A DNA stretch of 64,000 nucleotides from Trichocoleus desertorum ATA4-8-CV12 (GCA_019358975.1 JAHHIL010000003.1:62001-126000), one strand, 5' to 3'; shown: positions 37,300 through 47,670, counted from the stretch's first letter. Notes: generated by a model from the letters alone, not told the origin. Program-made: numbers and translations.

Positions 37300-37334
37300 A
37301 TGAGAGGCACACCTCCTTAAGGTATGCCTCTCAT
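37300..37334. terminator. Long perfect hairpin between a PEP-CTERM gene and atpD
   Basis: Ten-base arms, ATGAGAGGCA and TGCCTCTCAT, enclose a second pairing ACCT/AGGT. On the minus strand it lies 134 bases after the PEP-CTERM stop and 146 bases before atpD. There is no T-run, so it may be a structured terminator, an atpD leader element or a dispersed repeat. Confidence 0.5.
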
Positions 37335-37467
37335 AATGCAGAAACGATGATCAATAACCGCCGTTTCCTTGGATGATCTATTTCCTTAGTGACTAGAGAC
37401 ACAAACAGTTCGGCAGCTGTCCATTAACAGTTAATTCATGGCAGATGATGGCAGGCGATGTAGTCAG

Positions 37468-38271
37468 TTAGGTTCTTTGGTATCGCTGCAATGCAGAACG
37501 CCCCCCTAAAAGAGCTGCGCCTAGCAAGCCCAGTAGGGAGGTTGGCTCAGGCACAGAGGTTTTGGGATCTGTTTCAGCTAGGGAAGCAGAACCCCAAATC
37601 TCTCCGGTTATGCCTGTGACAGTCTTATCAAAAGTTCCAGTGCCTGTCGTTGGGTCAATTATGATCTGTTGGCGATCGCGAGTATAGCCCCATAGTTTGC
37701 CTTGTTCAAAGAACAAGCCGTAAACATCTCTAAAGCCAATCTCTCCAATCTGAGTCGCAGCACCATCCAAGCCAATAGAGAACAAGCGATCGCTAGCTCC
37801 ATGAAGCGACGTTGCTAAAAATCGCTGATTGGCTGAGTCAAAGACAATATCGCCACTACTCACAAAATTAGGAATGCTCGCCACTAGCGAGGCTGCACCA
37901 GTTACTTGATTGATCTGATATAAACCCGAGCCACCAGTCCCATAAAGCACATCAGCATCAGAGAACCCCAAAGAATTTAAGGTTGCGCCTAAATTGCCAA
38001 TGAGAGATAAACTCCCGGTACTGACATTGATGTTGAATAACTGCCCGAAGGTAACGCCAAAAAGATCACTGCTTTTTGATAAGGCAATATCTGTGAAAAC
38101 TGGACCCGTAACCTGGGGGGTAAATATGCCAGTTGAGGGATCAACGGTTCCTACGTTGCCTTCCGTGGTTGAAAGCAGAGTGGCAGCTTGAGCTGAACTA
38201 CTAGCGCTAGCCAGAGTGATCAATGCTGCCCCTGTGGTGAGCAACAACTTGGTGATGAGTGAGCGGGCCAT
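37468..38271 (-). CDS. PEP-CTERM sorting-domain protein
   Basis: A 267-residue exported protein with a signal peptide (MARSLITKLLLTTG..., ending SAQA). The body resembles a beta-propeller-like repeat (LFGVTFGQLFNINVSTG, LFSIGLDGAATQIG). The C-terminus carries the sorting signal VPEPTSLLGLLGAALLGG with a basic tail. PEP-CTERM proteins are cut and anchored or released by an exosortase, which must be encoded elsewhere. ATG at 38271 has AAGGAGA seven bases upstream. Function unknown. Confidence 0.82.
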   Translation of the reverse strand: MARSLITKLLLTTGAALITLASASSSAQAATLLSTTEGNVGTVDPSTGIFTPQVTGPVFTDIALSKSSDLFGVTFGQLFNINVSTGSLSLIGNLGATLNSLGFSDADVLYGTGGSGLYQINQVTGAASLVASIPNFVSSGDIVFDSANQRFLATSLHGASDRLFSIGLDGAATQIGEIGFRDVYGLFFEQGKLWGYTRDRQQIIIDPTTGTGTFDKTVTGITGEIWGSASLAETDPKTSVPEPTSLLGLLGAALLGGRSALQRYQRT

Positions 38272-38615
38272 AAAAATATCTCCTTGAGACCTACTGTTGC
38301 TAGTATCGATTCGCAGCTCTAATGGCGATCGCAACAGGATAGGGGTTAATAGATGCTTTGAAGGGGTGTAGAGGATTGGTTCTGAAGTAATAGTGGCGAT
38401 CGCAGTTGAGCTGATCCTTCACTGCAAATTTGTCACGTTATCCTAAGACAATACTAGTATTTACCCCTAAGCTTCACGATTGAATTATACTTTAGCTCTA
38501 ACAATAAAGATTTCATATAGAAAGATTGGCAAGCCTAGCTACGAGACTCAGAAGACCTTCGGATGCAAGATTTAAGCGCAATTCTTCTCAGTAAAGTTAT
38601 GTAATCTTTGAAGCT

Positions 38616-39578
38616 TTATAGCCTGCGATCGCTCCGCTTCCTTTTTAGCCAGACACCGATCCCAAATACACCGATCCCCAGCAGACCGCCAACGGAAGTG
38701 GGTTCAGGAATTGTCGCTGGGTTACTTCTAGGAAACAGGTTGCCATAAATTTGCACATTAACATCCGATGACTTATTCCAGCCGCCAACTCCGGGTGAAC
38801 CACTAGCACGGTACGTTCCAGGCAAGCCATCGTTATTGGAGTTCCAGGTGCCCACATAATCTGGCGTTCCTTGGTAAATCCGCAATAGCCGATAGAAATC
38901 ATCTGCCCCTGCTTGCGAGGAATCACTCAAATCTGCATTAGAAGCATGCAAGGTAGGAAAAACGTTCCAAATTCCCGCACTGGTGAAGCCGCTCCCATCC
39001 ACAAAGAATTGGTAGAGATTGCCTCCTTTTACCGTCCAGTTAAGGCCGCTGAAGTCTATTTGCCAAATTTTGCGATAAAGCTGCACTGGCTCAGCCCAAT
39101 AGTTTTCGCCATTGCTATAAGTCACTTGAGAAATATTGACTTGGAGATCAGAACCATTCGTCGGCCCTGTGTGGAGTGTACTCAGGCCAGCTATCCCTGC
39201 CTCAACCTGACCGCCCCATAGGGTAAAGCTTTGCCAGAAATGGTCAGAAATGGTTGCTGTTGTATTGACGACACCAATCACAACCCACACTCGCAACGTG
39301 TCAACTAAATAAGTTTGGCCTGTAGTTCCCAGGACAAAATCATCTCCGATCGGGTAGGAATAACCAGAGCTGATCAGATCAGCAAAGCCCCAACTAACGT
39401 TGCTGCGGTCTTGATCAGTGGCAGGATTGTTGGGAGCGGTGTTGTTGATGTTTTCGGTAGGCAGTCCCCGCTCAAACAGCAAGGCTGCTTGTACTCCACT
39501 ACCACTACTAGTTGAAAGTGCCAGGGCAATGAGGAAAGATCTGATGGCTGTATTGATAGAGATCCCCATAAAGTCCAT
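38616..39578 (-). CDS. PEP-CTERM sorting-domain protein
   Basis: A 320-residue exported protein with a signal peptide (hydrophobic run, cleavage near GVQA), a Trp-rich beta-type body (for example HFWQSFTLWGGQVEAG and ENYWAEPVQLYRKIW) and the C-terminal signal IPEPTSVGGLLGIGVFGIGV followed by KRKRSDRR. The body is unrelated to the neighbouring PEP-CTERM protein. Function unknown; extracellular matrix or surface proteins are typical. ATG at 39578, with an alternative ATG three codons in. About 340 bases separate it from the next PEP-CTERM gene. Confidence 0.82.
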   Translation of the reverse strand: MDFMGISINTAIRSFLIALALSTSSGSGVQAALLFERGLPTENINNTAPNNPATDQDRSNVSWGFADLISSGYSYPIGDDFVLGTTGQTYLVDTLRVWVVIGVVNTTATISDHFWQSFTLWGGQVEAGIAGLSTLHTGPTNGSDLQVNISQVTYSNGENYWAEPVQLYRKIWQIDFSGLNWTVKGGNLYQFFVDGSGFTSAGIWNVFPTLHASNADLSDSSQAGADDFYRLLRIYQGTPDYVGTWNSNNDGLPGTYRASGSPGVGGWNKSSDVNVQIYGNLFPRSNPATIPEPTSVGGLLGIGVFGIGVWLKRKRSDRRL

Positions 39579-40165
39579 GGCTCTCTAGAATGCAGGATGG
39601 GGTTGAAGCTTCCAAGCTCAAGCTCTTTGCGTGACTGAGAAAATCTTGGCGTGGAGAGCGACGACTCAGTAGGAATGGACTCACTTGATCCCGGATCGCG
39701 AACCCTAAAGTCCCAAAACTTCTAACGTTAAGTTGGCATGGGGTTTTTAAGATTTCTAGTAGTTCCACCTAGAATTATCTAAAAAAATACACCGCAAGAC
39801 TAATTGTGAAGAGTGAGCGAATTAAGGCCAGCTTAGCAAATAAGATTCTGACAGCAAGTAATCTGCAAGACGGGAACCTGATTCTGGGTCATTAGACCTA
39901 TACAGATATTTAGAACTCGATTCCTGAATCAGCTAGTAAAAACACGGGTTTTTGGGTTAGAAACAAAATTAATTTTGTTCCTGTTAGATCCAGGCCAGAT
40001 GGAAGCCTAAAAGCAGCGCGATCGCCTTGACTACCTCAGCCCGAACCCCCCAGAAGGCAACAACAATGGCGATCGCTCATGACTACGGGTTCAACAAACC
40101 AGCAAGATTGAGTTCGGGAACCCGTACAGCCGAATCAGTTGCAATCGTCTCTAACCTTGGGTAGA
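39579..40165. other. Intergenic region between a PEP-CTERM gene and the groESL promoter
   Basis: About 590 bases with no convincing gene. It includes an 18-base perfect palindrome (separate entry) and HIP1 sites. The right end leads into the CIRCE element. Promoters for both divergent units should lie here, but I cannot place them with confidence. Confidence 0.45.
39962..39979. promoter_or_regulatory. 18-bp perfect palindrome
   Basis: AACAAAATTAATTTTGTT is a perfect inverted repeat with no spacer, extended by one more pair after a single mismatch. It lies 384 bases upstream of the PEP-CTERM gene at 39578 and 187 bases before the CIRCE element. It could be an operator; no regulator is assigned. 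Confidence 0.35.
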
Positions 40166-40192
40166 TTAGCACTCAGGGATGGAGAGTGCTAA
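40166..40192 (+). promoter_or_regulatory. CIRCE operator (HrcA binding site)
   Basis: TTAGCACTC and GAGTGCTAA are separated by exactly nine bases, a perfect match to the CIRCE consensus. HrcA binds here and represses groESL in the absence of heat stress. The element is 233 bases upstream of the groES ATG. Confidence 0.95.
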
Positions 40193-40424
40193 CGCCTCAA
40201 TCCCTCAGATCAGATTGACCTATGACTGTGGACAAAAGCTCAGCTCAAAATCTTAGTTAAAGTCTTGGGCTGAATCGCTGCTGGTGGCTTAGGCAAGCAA
40301 ACTAATTTAGCTTTGCATCAACCTTAGCGCTACAGCATGGGTTACGACATTTCAGATTGGGCTTGACTAGAGTGAGCCTGCTGAAATTGAACTGAATCTA
40401 ACCTGTAGTGTGGAGAATTTTTTT

Positions 40425-40736
40425 ATGGCAGCTGTATCTCTCAGCGTTTCTACCGTTAAGCCTTTGGGCGATCGCGTATTTGTTAAAGTAAGCGCGGCTG
40501 AAGAAAAAACTGCAGGTGGCATCCTCCTGCCCGACAACGCGAAGGAAAAGCCTCAAGTTGGAGAAGTTGTCCAAGTGGGTCCTGGCAAGCATAACGACAA
40601 TGGTGGTCGTCAGGAACTGGAAGTAAAGATTGGAGACAAAGTGCTGTACTCCAAATACGCTGGTACCGACATCAAACTGGGTACCGAAGAGTACGTACTA
40701 CTCTCTGAGAAAGATATTCTTGCGGTTGTTTCATAG
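40425..40736 (+). CDS. groES: Co-chaperonin GroES
   Basis: The 103-residue lid subunit of the GroEL chaperonin. Blocks [29 protein letters not shown] (mobile loop), [17 protein letters not shown] and [13 protein letters not shown] are typical. ATG at 40425 has GGAG ten bases upstream; a GTG five codons earlier is unlikely. First gene of the CIRCE-controlled operon, followed by groEL after 155 bases. Confidence 0.96.
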   Translation: MAAVSLSVSTVKPLGDRVFVKVSAAEEKTAGGILLPDNAKEKPQVGEVVQVGPGKHNDNGGRQELEVKIGDKVLYSKYAGTDIKLGTEEYVLLSEKDILAVVS

Positions 40737-40879
40737 TTAGAAGTCCTTTAGTCATTAGCCATTAGCTGCCGGGGGTAGGAAAATGCTGCACCCTGAGGCT
40801 GACCGTTACAAGCTAACTACTAATCACTAAACGCCAAAAGCTTTCAAGACTCAATCCGATTCGTTGTCCTTATTACTGA

Positions 40880-42532
<1,653 letters not shown>

Positions 42533-42568
42533 GTCTTTCGCTAATCATCTAAGTTAATTAGTCCCAAG

Positions 42569-42606
42569 GGTAGGAGTTGGTCATGTACCGCTCCTACCTT
42601 TTCTTT
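42569..42606 (+). terminator. Rho-independent terminator of groESL
   Basis: GGTAGGAG and CTCCTACC pair around a 14-base loop and are followed by TTTTCTTTT. It lies 37 bases after the groEL stop. Confidence 0.88.
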
Positions 42607-42659
42607 TGCAGTTTTTAGAAACCGAAGCAACCGCGATCGGCTGCATCAAAGTCGGATGC

Positions 42660-43220
42660 TTAGTTACCCATATAAGGCTCGCCGGACAACAGGAAGACTA
42701 AGAACATACTCATCCAGGTTAGAGCCACCAAATAGATTAGAAGCGCTAAAGAATTTAGTAACAACTTCAATACGCTCTGCCACACCTCTCGCTTTTGTCC
42801 CACTGCTGTGATGACCTTCAGCACTCCTGTAATGACTAGTGGAAGAGTCGCGATCGCCGCTAGAAGCAAGCCACAGAAAAGAGCGAGGGCTGGGAAAAAG
42901 GGTATTTTATGGAACGCAACAGACGCCAACATCATTAAACTAGCCACAACCAGAAAACTAGCACAGACAATTTCTCCGATTAGGCATTTTTTATCCAATT
43001 TTGTTTGCCTCTGGCCCTTAAGCGTGCTCCTAGCAATTAGTACCCCATGAAGCCCTGGCAACCCTATTAGTATCCCTACCAAGAAAACATTGTGTTGAGC
43101 TGCGATCGCTGCCAAAAGCAAACCACAGAAAAAACCGAGGACTGGGAGAAACGGTCTTAGCTTGGACACAAGAGACCTCAGCATCATTAAACTAGCCACA
43201 CACAACCAACAACCTGGCAC
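42660..43220 (-). CDS. Hypothetical membrane protein with internal duplication
   Basis: An up to 186-residue, very hydrophobic protein with about five membrane helices. Two segments of ~40 residues are near copies (VASLMMLRSL...FFCGLLLAAIAAQ at ~8-41 and VASLMMLASV...LFCGLLLAAIATL at ~92-125), and the DNA is repeated as well, so the gene grew by a recent internal duplication. I recognise no family. The start is uncertain: GTG at 43220, or ATG at 43187 after which the first repeat begins. It is convergent with groEL. Confidence 0.6.
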   Translation of the reverse strand: MPGCWLCVASLMMLRSLVSKLRPFLPVLGFFCGLLLAAIAAQHNVFLVGILIGLPGLHGVLIARSTLKGQRQTKLDKKCLIGEIVCASFLVVASLMMLASVAFHKIPFFPALALFCGLLLAAIATLPLVITGVLKVITAVGQKREVWQSVLKLLLNSLALLIYLVALTWMSMFLVFLLSGEPYMGN

Positions 43221-43439
43221 ATCTAATGGTTGGTATAAAGAGCGATCGCTATGGTGATTTATACTCTAATTTGCAATAAGCTAACTTGAGAAAAGTAACC
43301 ATTAGTATACCTGTATCTAGTTTTTCAGCCTTGACTGGATTGACATGAAAAACTGGTATATATTTTTTTAATTTTTATTCTCTAAGCTTTTTAGTAATTT
43401 ATGTTTAGATCCAATCATTTAAATCAGGAATGAAATACT

Positions 43440-43940
43440 TTGAAAAAGATGATTTTGATACTTTCAATTATTTTAATTTTGTTAGTTACATCTCCTAATC
43501 AGGCTTACGCAGATGATTTATGTAATAAACAGCTGCTCACACAGCAAGAATGGTCATCCTTGTTAACTAAGCCATCTAGTGAAATAGGAGGGCAGATTTT
43601 AAATAAGTTAAATGGGTATCGTGACCTTATTGGTAACTGTGCTCTTAACATTGTTCATACCAATGACAATGTTAAATACCAGCAAACTGAACCTATTTCT
43701 GTTGCTCCTCGAAATGGTGGTGGCTTCATTTATGCGATTGTCATTCATTGGTACAGAGATCTTTTGGCTGGAGTTATTGGAAAGAATTTAACTACTAAAA
43801 TTACTTGGGAGATCTTTGAGAATAAGCACTACCAAGCAAAAGTTGTTGAAGACTCTTCCATTTTTGCACCAGGTCAGCCAGAAGAATTGGATAACTTCTT
43901 CAATAAGTTACTTCCAGAGAAAATCAAAACATCCTTCTAA
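43440..43940 (+). CDS. Hypothetical exported protein, AT-rich gene
   Basis: A 166-residue protein with a signal peptide (KKMILILSIILILLVTSPNQAYA, read across two segments) and a mature part with two cysteines (DDLCNKQ, GNCALNI) that could pair. No domain is recognised. The gene has lower GC and no HIP1 site, unlike its neighbours, hinting at transfer. The start is probably TTG at 43440 (AGGA about eleven bases upstream) or ATG at 43449. It is followed by a MITE-like element. Confidence 0.6.
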   Translation: MKKMILILSIILILLVTSPNQAYADDLCNKQLLTQQEWSSLLTKPSSEIGGQILNKLNGYRDLIGNCALNIVHTNDNVKYQQTEPISVAPRNGGGFIYAIVIHWYRDLLAGVIGKNLTTKITWEIFENKHYQAKVVEDSSIFAPGQPEELDNFFNKLLPEKIKTSF

Positions 43941-43948
43941 ATAGACGA

Positions 43949-44054
43949 TATAGCAGTACTGATAAAGGTTAAGACGGGGTGCAGGGGTGAAACCCCTGGC
44001 TGGGGGCGAAGCCCCCACACCCCCTTTGCCCTAAACTTGATGCGTAGCACTATA
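43949..44054. mobile_element. MITE-like element, 106 bp, with TATAG ends and inner hairpins
   Basis: The ends TATAG...CTATA continue as an imperfect ~25-base inverted repeat with about 17 matching positions. The centre holds two GC-rich hairpins: AGGGGT-GAA-ACCCCT and GGGGGC-GAA-GCCCCC. Such G-rich, GAA-looped hairpins are widespread in cyanobacterial intergenic DNA. No ORF is inside. It shares the TATAG-type end with the elements at 10621-10716 and 20467-20568. Confidence 0.6.
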
Positions 44055-44127
44055 GCTTCTAGATTTAAGCCCTCTACTTAAACAAATTAAATATCGATCG
44101 CCCTACACAAAGCAGGGCAATTGATCT

Positions 44128-44301
44128 TTAATTGGAACCAAATTTTTGTTTGGCTTGCTCGTAGACTTCGACCGTGATTTGGTTGATGCCTGCTTCTTGA
44201 GCAAACTTTTCGATTTTTTTGCGGGCGGCAGGGCGAACGAAGAAAGGAATCTCTTTGAGGCGGGCTTCTGCGTCTGCGGTCCACTGAATTGCATTACTCA
44301 T
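44128..44301 (-). CDS. Small stand-alone PCP_red domain protein
   Basis: A 57-residue protein, MSNAIQWTADAEARLKEIPF at its start and ending QAKQKFGSN. It consists almost entirely of the PCP_red domain normally found at the C-terminus of ChlB/BchB, the B subunit of light-independent protochlorophyllide reductase. There the domain helps bind protochlorophyllide. A single-domain version may be involved in chlorophyll precursor handling; that is inference. ATG at 44301 has GGGAG about ten bases upstream. The two other reading frames across the same bases are longer but lack any family similarity. Confidence 0.8.
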   Translation of the reverse strand: MSNAIQWTADAEARLKEIPFFVRPAARKKIEKFAQEAGINQITVEVYEQAKQKFGSN

Positions 44302-45115
44302 CGTCTGTAGCTCCCACGCACTAATTGATTTGGGCCTTGCGCCATTTTTAGAGCGTAGACTTACCTGCTCTAGATAGCAAGAAAAAATCTAGACTTAAAT
44401 TATTTTTATACCGTAAACCTACCGAGCTGAGCAGACAGAGTGAAAGAAGCGCTAGCTATGGGCTCAAGAAACCGTTGTATCAAAAACTACAGCTTATTAT
44501 GTTAAGTTGTTGTACTTATGTTCAATCGGCTAAGTAATTCTAAGGATGACAGAGCTTCACCAAAAATTTAGATTTGTTTCGTTAGTGTAAAGTTGACTCC
44601 AAAAAGTGTGAAATCAGTCAGAATAGTGCTGAATTACCAGGGTGCTGAAGTAATATCCGTTATCTTGAAAGCCGTTGGGCTAGAACAGCGGCCTTCCTTC
44701 TTTCAGTTGTGTGTTCTCTGAATAATGATCACCCTTGATCACGCGAATTCTGTTAGCAATAACGTCTACCCGTTCGCGCCGAACGATTGCTGATAATCCG
44801 AGTCCAGTCGTAAGGTTAAGTCGCTAATGATGATGTTCGATTGTTGATGGAATTTTTGGTTTAAGTTTTTTCTACTCAAATTTAGGCGATCGCCCTAACT
44901 CAGGTTTGCTTTAACAGCTACATTAGTCTCCGTTTTTACAGTTTATGGAGGCTCTGTTCCTGCTGACTTTAATTTTGGAACTGTGCTCTATCCAGCTCAT
45001 TAAGCATCCCTGTAAGCTTGGCTCAGACAATATTTTGGGCTGACAAAATTCATTCACACTGCTTTGGAACTCAGCTTTGCCTAACTCCACGCGACATCGT
45101 AGAGGAGGCAATTCG
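44302..45115. other. Intergenic region upstream of the glucanase gene
   Basis: About 810 bases with no convincing gene. It contains a hairpin with T-rich tail near 44671-44702, the repeat TGATCACCCTTGATCA near 44727-44741, and a compound inverted repeat at 44755-44791 (separate entry). Promoters for the PCP_red gene (minus) and the glucanase (plus) should be here. Confidence 0.45.
44755..44791. promoter_or_regulatory. Compound inverted repeat, possible structured leader
   Basis: AGCAAT and ATTGCT enclose a second, GC-rich palindrome CGTTCGCGCCGAACG, about 325 bases upstream of the glucanase start. It may fold as part of a long 5' leader or small RNA, or serve as an operator. No known RNA family is recognised. 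Confidence 0.3.
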
Positions 45116-46936
45116 GTGGCACGTCAAACGACACTGCAACAGCAATCTGCTCAAAGCCAGCATGTGGCTCAGAATTCCCGCACCGCTCGCTTTTGGCGAC
45201 CTTTTTATCGAGGAGCTTTTGTACTTTCGCTCTTTGGTCTCACTTTGCAGACAGGTGCAATGCCCAATGCCGCAGCAGCGACGAATGTTCAACTGCCGCT
45301 ATCTACGAAAGGAGCCAGAATCATTGATGCGAGCGGTCAGCCAGTCCTGTTACGGGGCATCAATTGGTTTGGCATCGAAACTGAGACCCATGCTCCGCAT
45401 GGTTTGTGGGCACGAGACTATAAGGAGATGCTGGCCCAAATCAAAGACCAAGGCTATAACTTAATTCGGCTACCTTATTCAGTGGAATCGTTGCGATCGA
45501 GTACTGTGCAAGGCGTTGATTTCAGCATTGGAAGTAATAGCGATCTGCAAGGCAAAACTCCCCTGCAAGTGATGGATTTGGTGATTCAAGAAGCCAATCG
45601 TCAAGGACTGTTGGTGCTGCTTGACAGTCATCGGCTCAACGATCAAAAAATTCCTGAACTTTGGTATGGGGATGGCTTTACAGAAGCGGACTGGATCGAT
45701 ACTTGGAAAATGCTGGCGACCCGCTATAAGAACCAGTCCAATGTCATTGGGGCAGACCTGAAAAACGAACCCCACGGTCGGGCCAGTTGGGGCACGGATG
45801 ATCCCGCAACTGATTGGCGTCTGGCGGCAGAACGAGCAGGTAAAGCGATTCAGGCGATCGCCCCTCACTGGTTAATTGTGGTGGAGGGCGTCGAGAAAAA
45901 TGTACCGGGGCAAAAGCTTCCCTACCATTGGTGGGGCGCTAACTTGGAAGGGGTCAAGAAAGACCCAGTGCGCTTACCTGTAGCCAACAAGCTGGTTTAT
46001 TCTCCCCACGAGTATGGTCCTGGCGTCCTTGACCAAAGCTGGTTCTCTGATCCAGCCTTTCCCAATAACCTGAAAGCTCGTTGGGAAACTGGATTTCATT
46101 ACATTGCGACCCAAGGGATCGCGCCCATTTTGGTGGGAGAGTTTGGCGGTCGTCAAGTTGATAGCACCTCAAAAGAGGGGATTTGGCAACGCAAGTTCGT
46201 GGAATTTATTAACCAGAAAAACCTCAGCTTTACCTATTGGAGTTGGAATCCTAACAGTGCTGATACAGGCGGCATCTTGCAAGATGATTGGCGTACCGTC
46301 AGTCCAGCTAAGCAACAACTTTTAGGCCCATTGCTCTCCTTAGCGAGTGGTGTGGTGGGTTCTACTATAAATCAGATTGACAGCACGATTTCTAGCCCTA
46401 TCCCCATTCCTGCTCCTATTCCCATTCCTGCTCCAACTCCTAGCCCAACTCCTGATCCCACGCCTGCACCCAGTCCAACTCCAACACCTAGTCCTGATCC
46501 CACGCCTGCACCCAGTCCGACTCCAACACCTAGTCCTGATCCCACGCCTACACCCAGTCCAACTCCAACTCCTGATCCCGCACCCAATCCAGCTCCTGAT
46601 CCCACGCCTGCTCCTGCTCCTACGCCAACTACTTCGACGCAACTAAAAGCAGAAGCCATTATGCAATCCGAGTGGGCTTCTGGATTCTGTACTAATCTGC
46701 GGGTCACTAACCCAGGTACGACGAATAGTAGCTCTAACTGGCAAGTGACTTTTCAAATGAATCAAGCCGCGATCGCAAATAGCTGGAATGGCAACTTTAG
46801 GAAGCAAACCACGGGCTATGTAGCGACTGCTCCAGGTTGGGCTAAGGTCATCGCCCCCAATAAAACCGTGGAGATGGGTTTCTGCGCTGACAAACTTGGC
46901 ACCGACTATAAGCCAACCCAAGTAGTAATCGAATAA
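45116..46936 (+). CDS. Secreted GH5 endoglucanase with CBM2
   Basis: A 606-residue secreted cellulase-type enzyme. A long N-terminal charged region and hydrophobic segment form the export signal. The GH5 domain (~60-420) has the acid/base glutamate in KNEPHG (E218) and the nucleophile in VGEFGG (E342). A Pro/Thr/Ser/Asp linker with degenerate P-x repeats (~422-506) leads to a C-terminal CBM2-like cellulose-binding module with two cysteines ([17 protein letters not shown]). The GTG at 45116 has AGGAGG seven bases upstream and is far better than the TTG at 45077. It may act on cellulose from outside or on the cell's own exopolysaccharide. Confidence 0.9.
   Translation: MARQTTLQQQSAQSQHVAQNSRTARFWRPFYRGAFVLSLFGLTLQTGAMPNAAAATNVQLPLSTKGARIIDASGQPVLLRGINWFGIETETHAPHGLWARDYKEMLAQIKDQGYNLIRLPYSVESLRSSTVQGVDFSIGSNSDLQGKTPLQVMDLVIQEANRQGLLVLLDSHRLNDQKIPELWYGDGFTEADWIDTWKMLATRYKNQSNVIGADLKNEPHGRASWGTDDPATDWRLAAERAGKAIQAIAPHWLIVVEGVEKNVPGQKLPYHWWGANLEGVKKDPVRLPVANKLVYSPHEYGPGVLDQSWFSDPAFPNNLKARWETGFHYIATQGIAPILVGEFGGRQVDSTSKEGIWQRKFVEFINQKNLSFTYWSWNPNSADTGGILQDDWRTVSPAKQQLLGPLLSLASGVVGSTINQIDSTISSPIPIPAPIPIPAPTPSPTPDPTPAPSPTPTPSPDPTPAPSPTPTPSPDPTPTPSPTPTPDPAPNPAPDPTPAPAPTPTTSTQLKAEAIMQSEWASGFCTNLRVTNPGTTNSSSNWQVTFQMNQAAIANSWNGNFRKQTTGYVATAPGWAKVIAPNKTVEMGFCADKLGTDYKPTQVVIE
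46383..46635 (+). repeat. Proline-rich linker-coding repeats of the glucanase
   Basis: Short direct repeats such as CCCAGTCCAACTCCAACA and variants encode alternating Pro with Thr, Ser, Asp or Ala. Near-identical units of about 48 bases occur at least twice. Such regions commonly change length by slippage or unequal crossing-over. Confidence 0.8.
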
Positions 46937-46968
46937 GATTGCCCTTCTGGTGATCAAGGAGCGAACTT

Positions 46969-47670
46969 TTAGCAGTAGGGGGTTACGTCTTCACCACATT
47001 TGTCCGCCAGATAGGACAACGCTCGAAACCGTAGCCCTACTAACTGCTCGTAAAGTGGGTTCAGCTTGCACAGCGGCGGAATATGAACAACTTTGCGGCC
47101 AAAGAGTTGAATATCACGCTCAAAAGGACACTGAGCGGGAATCAACTTACAGAGGAATCGAGCTACCTGAGGATCTTGAACATCTAGCTCATCCAACCAT
47201 TCCCGCACTGGATGCAGCAAATTGTGTTTCTCTGCCTCGGTGAGGTTGAGGACAGCAGGTGTGGCTGTAGCTACTTGATTGCCGGAAGGGATAGTTTGCG
47301 GATTGTAGAGAGTGTGACGCAATGCTTCTAAGACTTCTAAGCTCTGACCCAGGGCTTGGCAAAACTGCTCTAACAAACCATCTTCTTGTGCCGAGTAGGT
47401 GCCATCGGCGATCGCGACCATCACGGCAGTTCGCAAAAAGTGTTGAGCAATTTCATCACTTTGGCCCAAACTAGCCGCTAATTCACTCGGCGTAATTGCG
47501 GCTTGAGCTTCTAAGCTGGTAACGGGAGCTAAATCCTGCTGAGTCAGGCTAGTAATTAAATCTTGCTCCTCAGGGTCAAAGTTACCATCGGCCCAGGCGA
47601 TCGCGAGGAGTCCGCGTAACCAAGCAGAAATTTGGTCGTTAGTCGGAGGAGATTGCACAAGATCGGACAT
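46969..47670 (-). CDS. TerB-like domain fused to Mo-dependent nitrogenase C-terminal-type domain
   Basis: A 233-residue soluble protein. The N-terminal ~130 residues are helical and TerB-like (LLAIAWADGNFDPEEQDLI, VMVAIADGTYSAQED), with acidic helix starts typical of that family. The C-terminal ~80 residues match the Mo-dependent nitrogenase C-terminus family (HPVREWLDELDVQDPQVARFL, LIPAQCPFERD, KLNPLYEQLVGLRFRALSYL, cysteines at the end). No nitrogenase gene is nearby, and this family also occurs in non-fixing cyanobacteria, so a role in nitrogen fixation is not implied. ATG at 47670. Confidence 0.8.
   Translation of the reverse strand: MSDLVQSPPTNDQISAWLRGLLAIAWADGNFDPEEQDLITSLTQQDLAPVTSLEAQAAITPSELAASLGQSDEIAQHFLRTAVMVAIADGTYSAQEDGLLEQFCQALGQSLEVLEALRHTLYNPQTIPSGNQVATATPAVLNLTEAEKHNLLHPVREWLDELDVQDPQVARFLCKLIPAQCPFERDIQLFGRKVVHIPPLCKLNPLYEQLVGLRFRALSYLADKCGEDVTPYC

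Noticed and set aside
43949-44054. GC-rich hairpins considered as a terminator or tRNA-like structure
   Set aside because: No T-run and no tRNA arms; the flanking inverted TATAG ends fit a MITE-like element better.
44087-44294. Two minus-strand frames of 63-65 residues
   Set aside because: They overlap the 57-residue PCP_red gene in other frames and are basic, low-complexity shadows.
46372-46707. Minus-strand Gly/Val-rich frame ([11 protein letters not shown])
   Set aside because: Shadow of the Pro/Thr-rich linker of the glucanase; no ribosome binding site and no family.
46969-47670. Call as a nitrogenase subunit
   Set aside because: Only the small C-terminal-type domain is similar; no nif genes or nitrogenase motifs are present.
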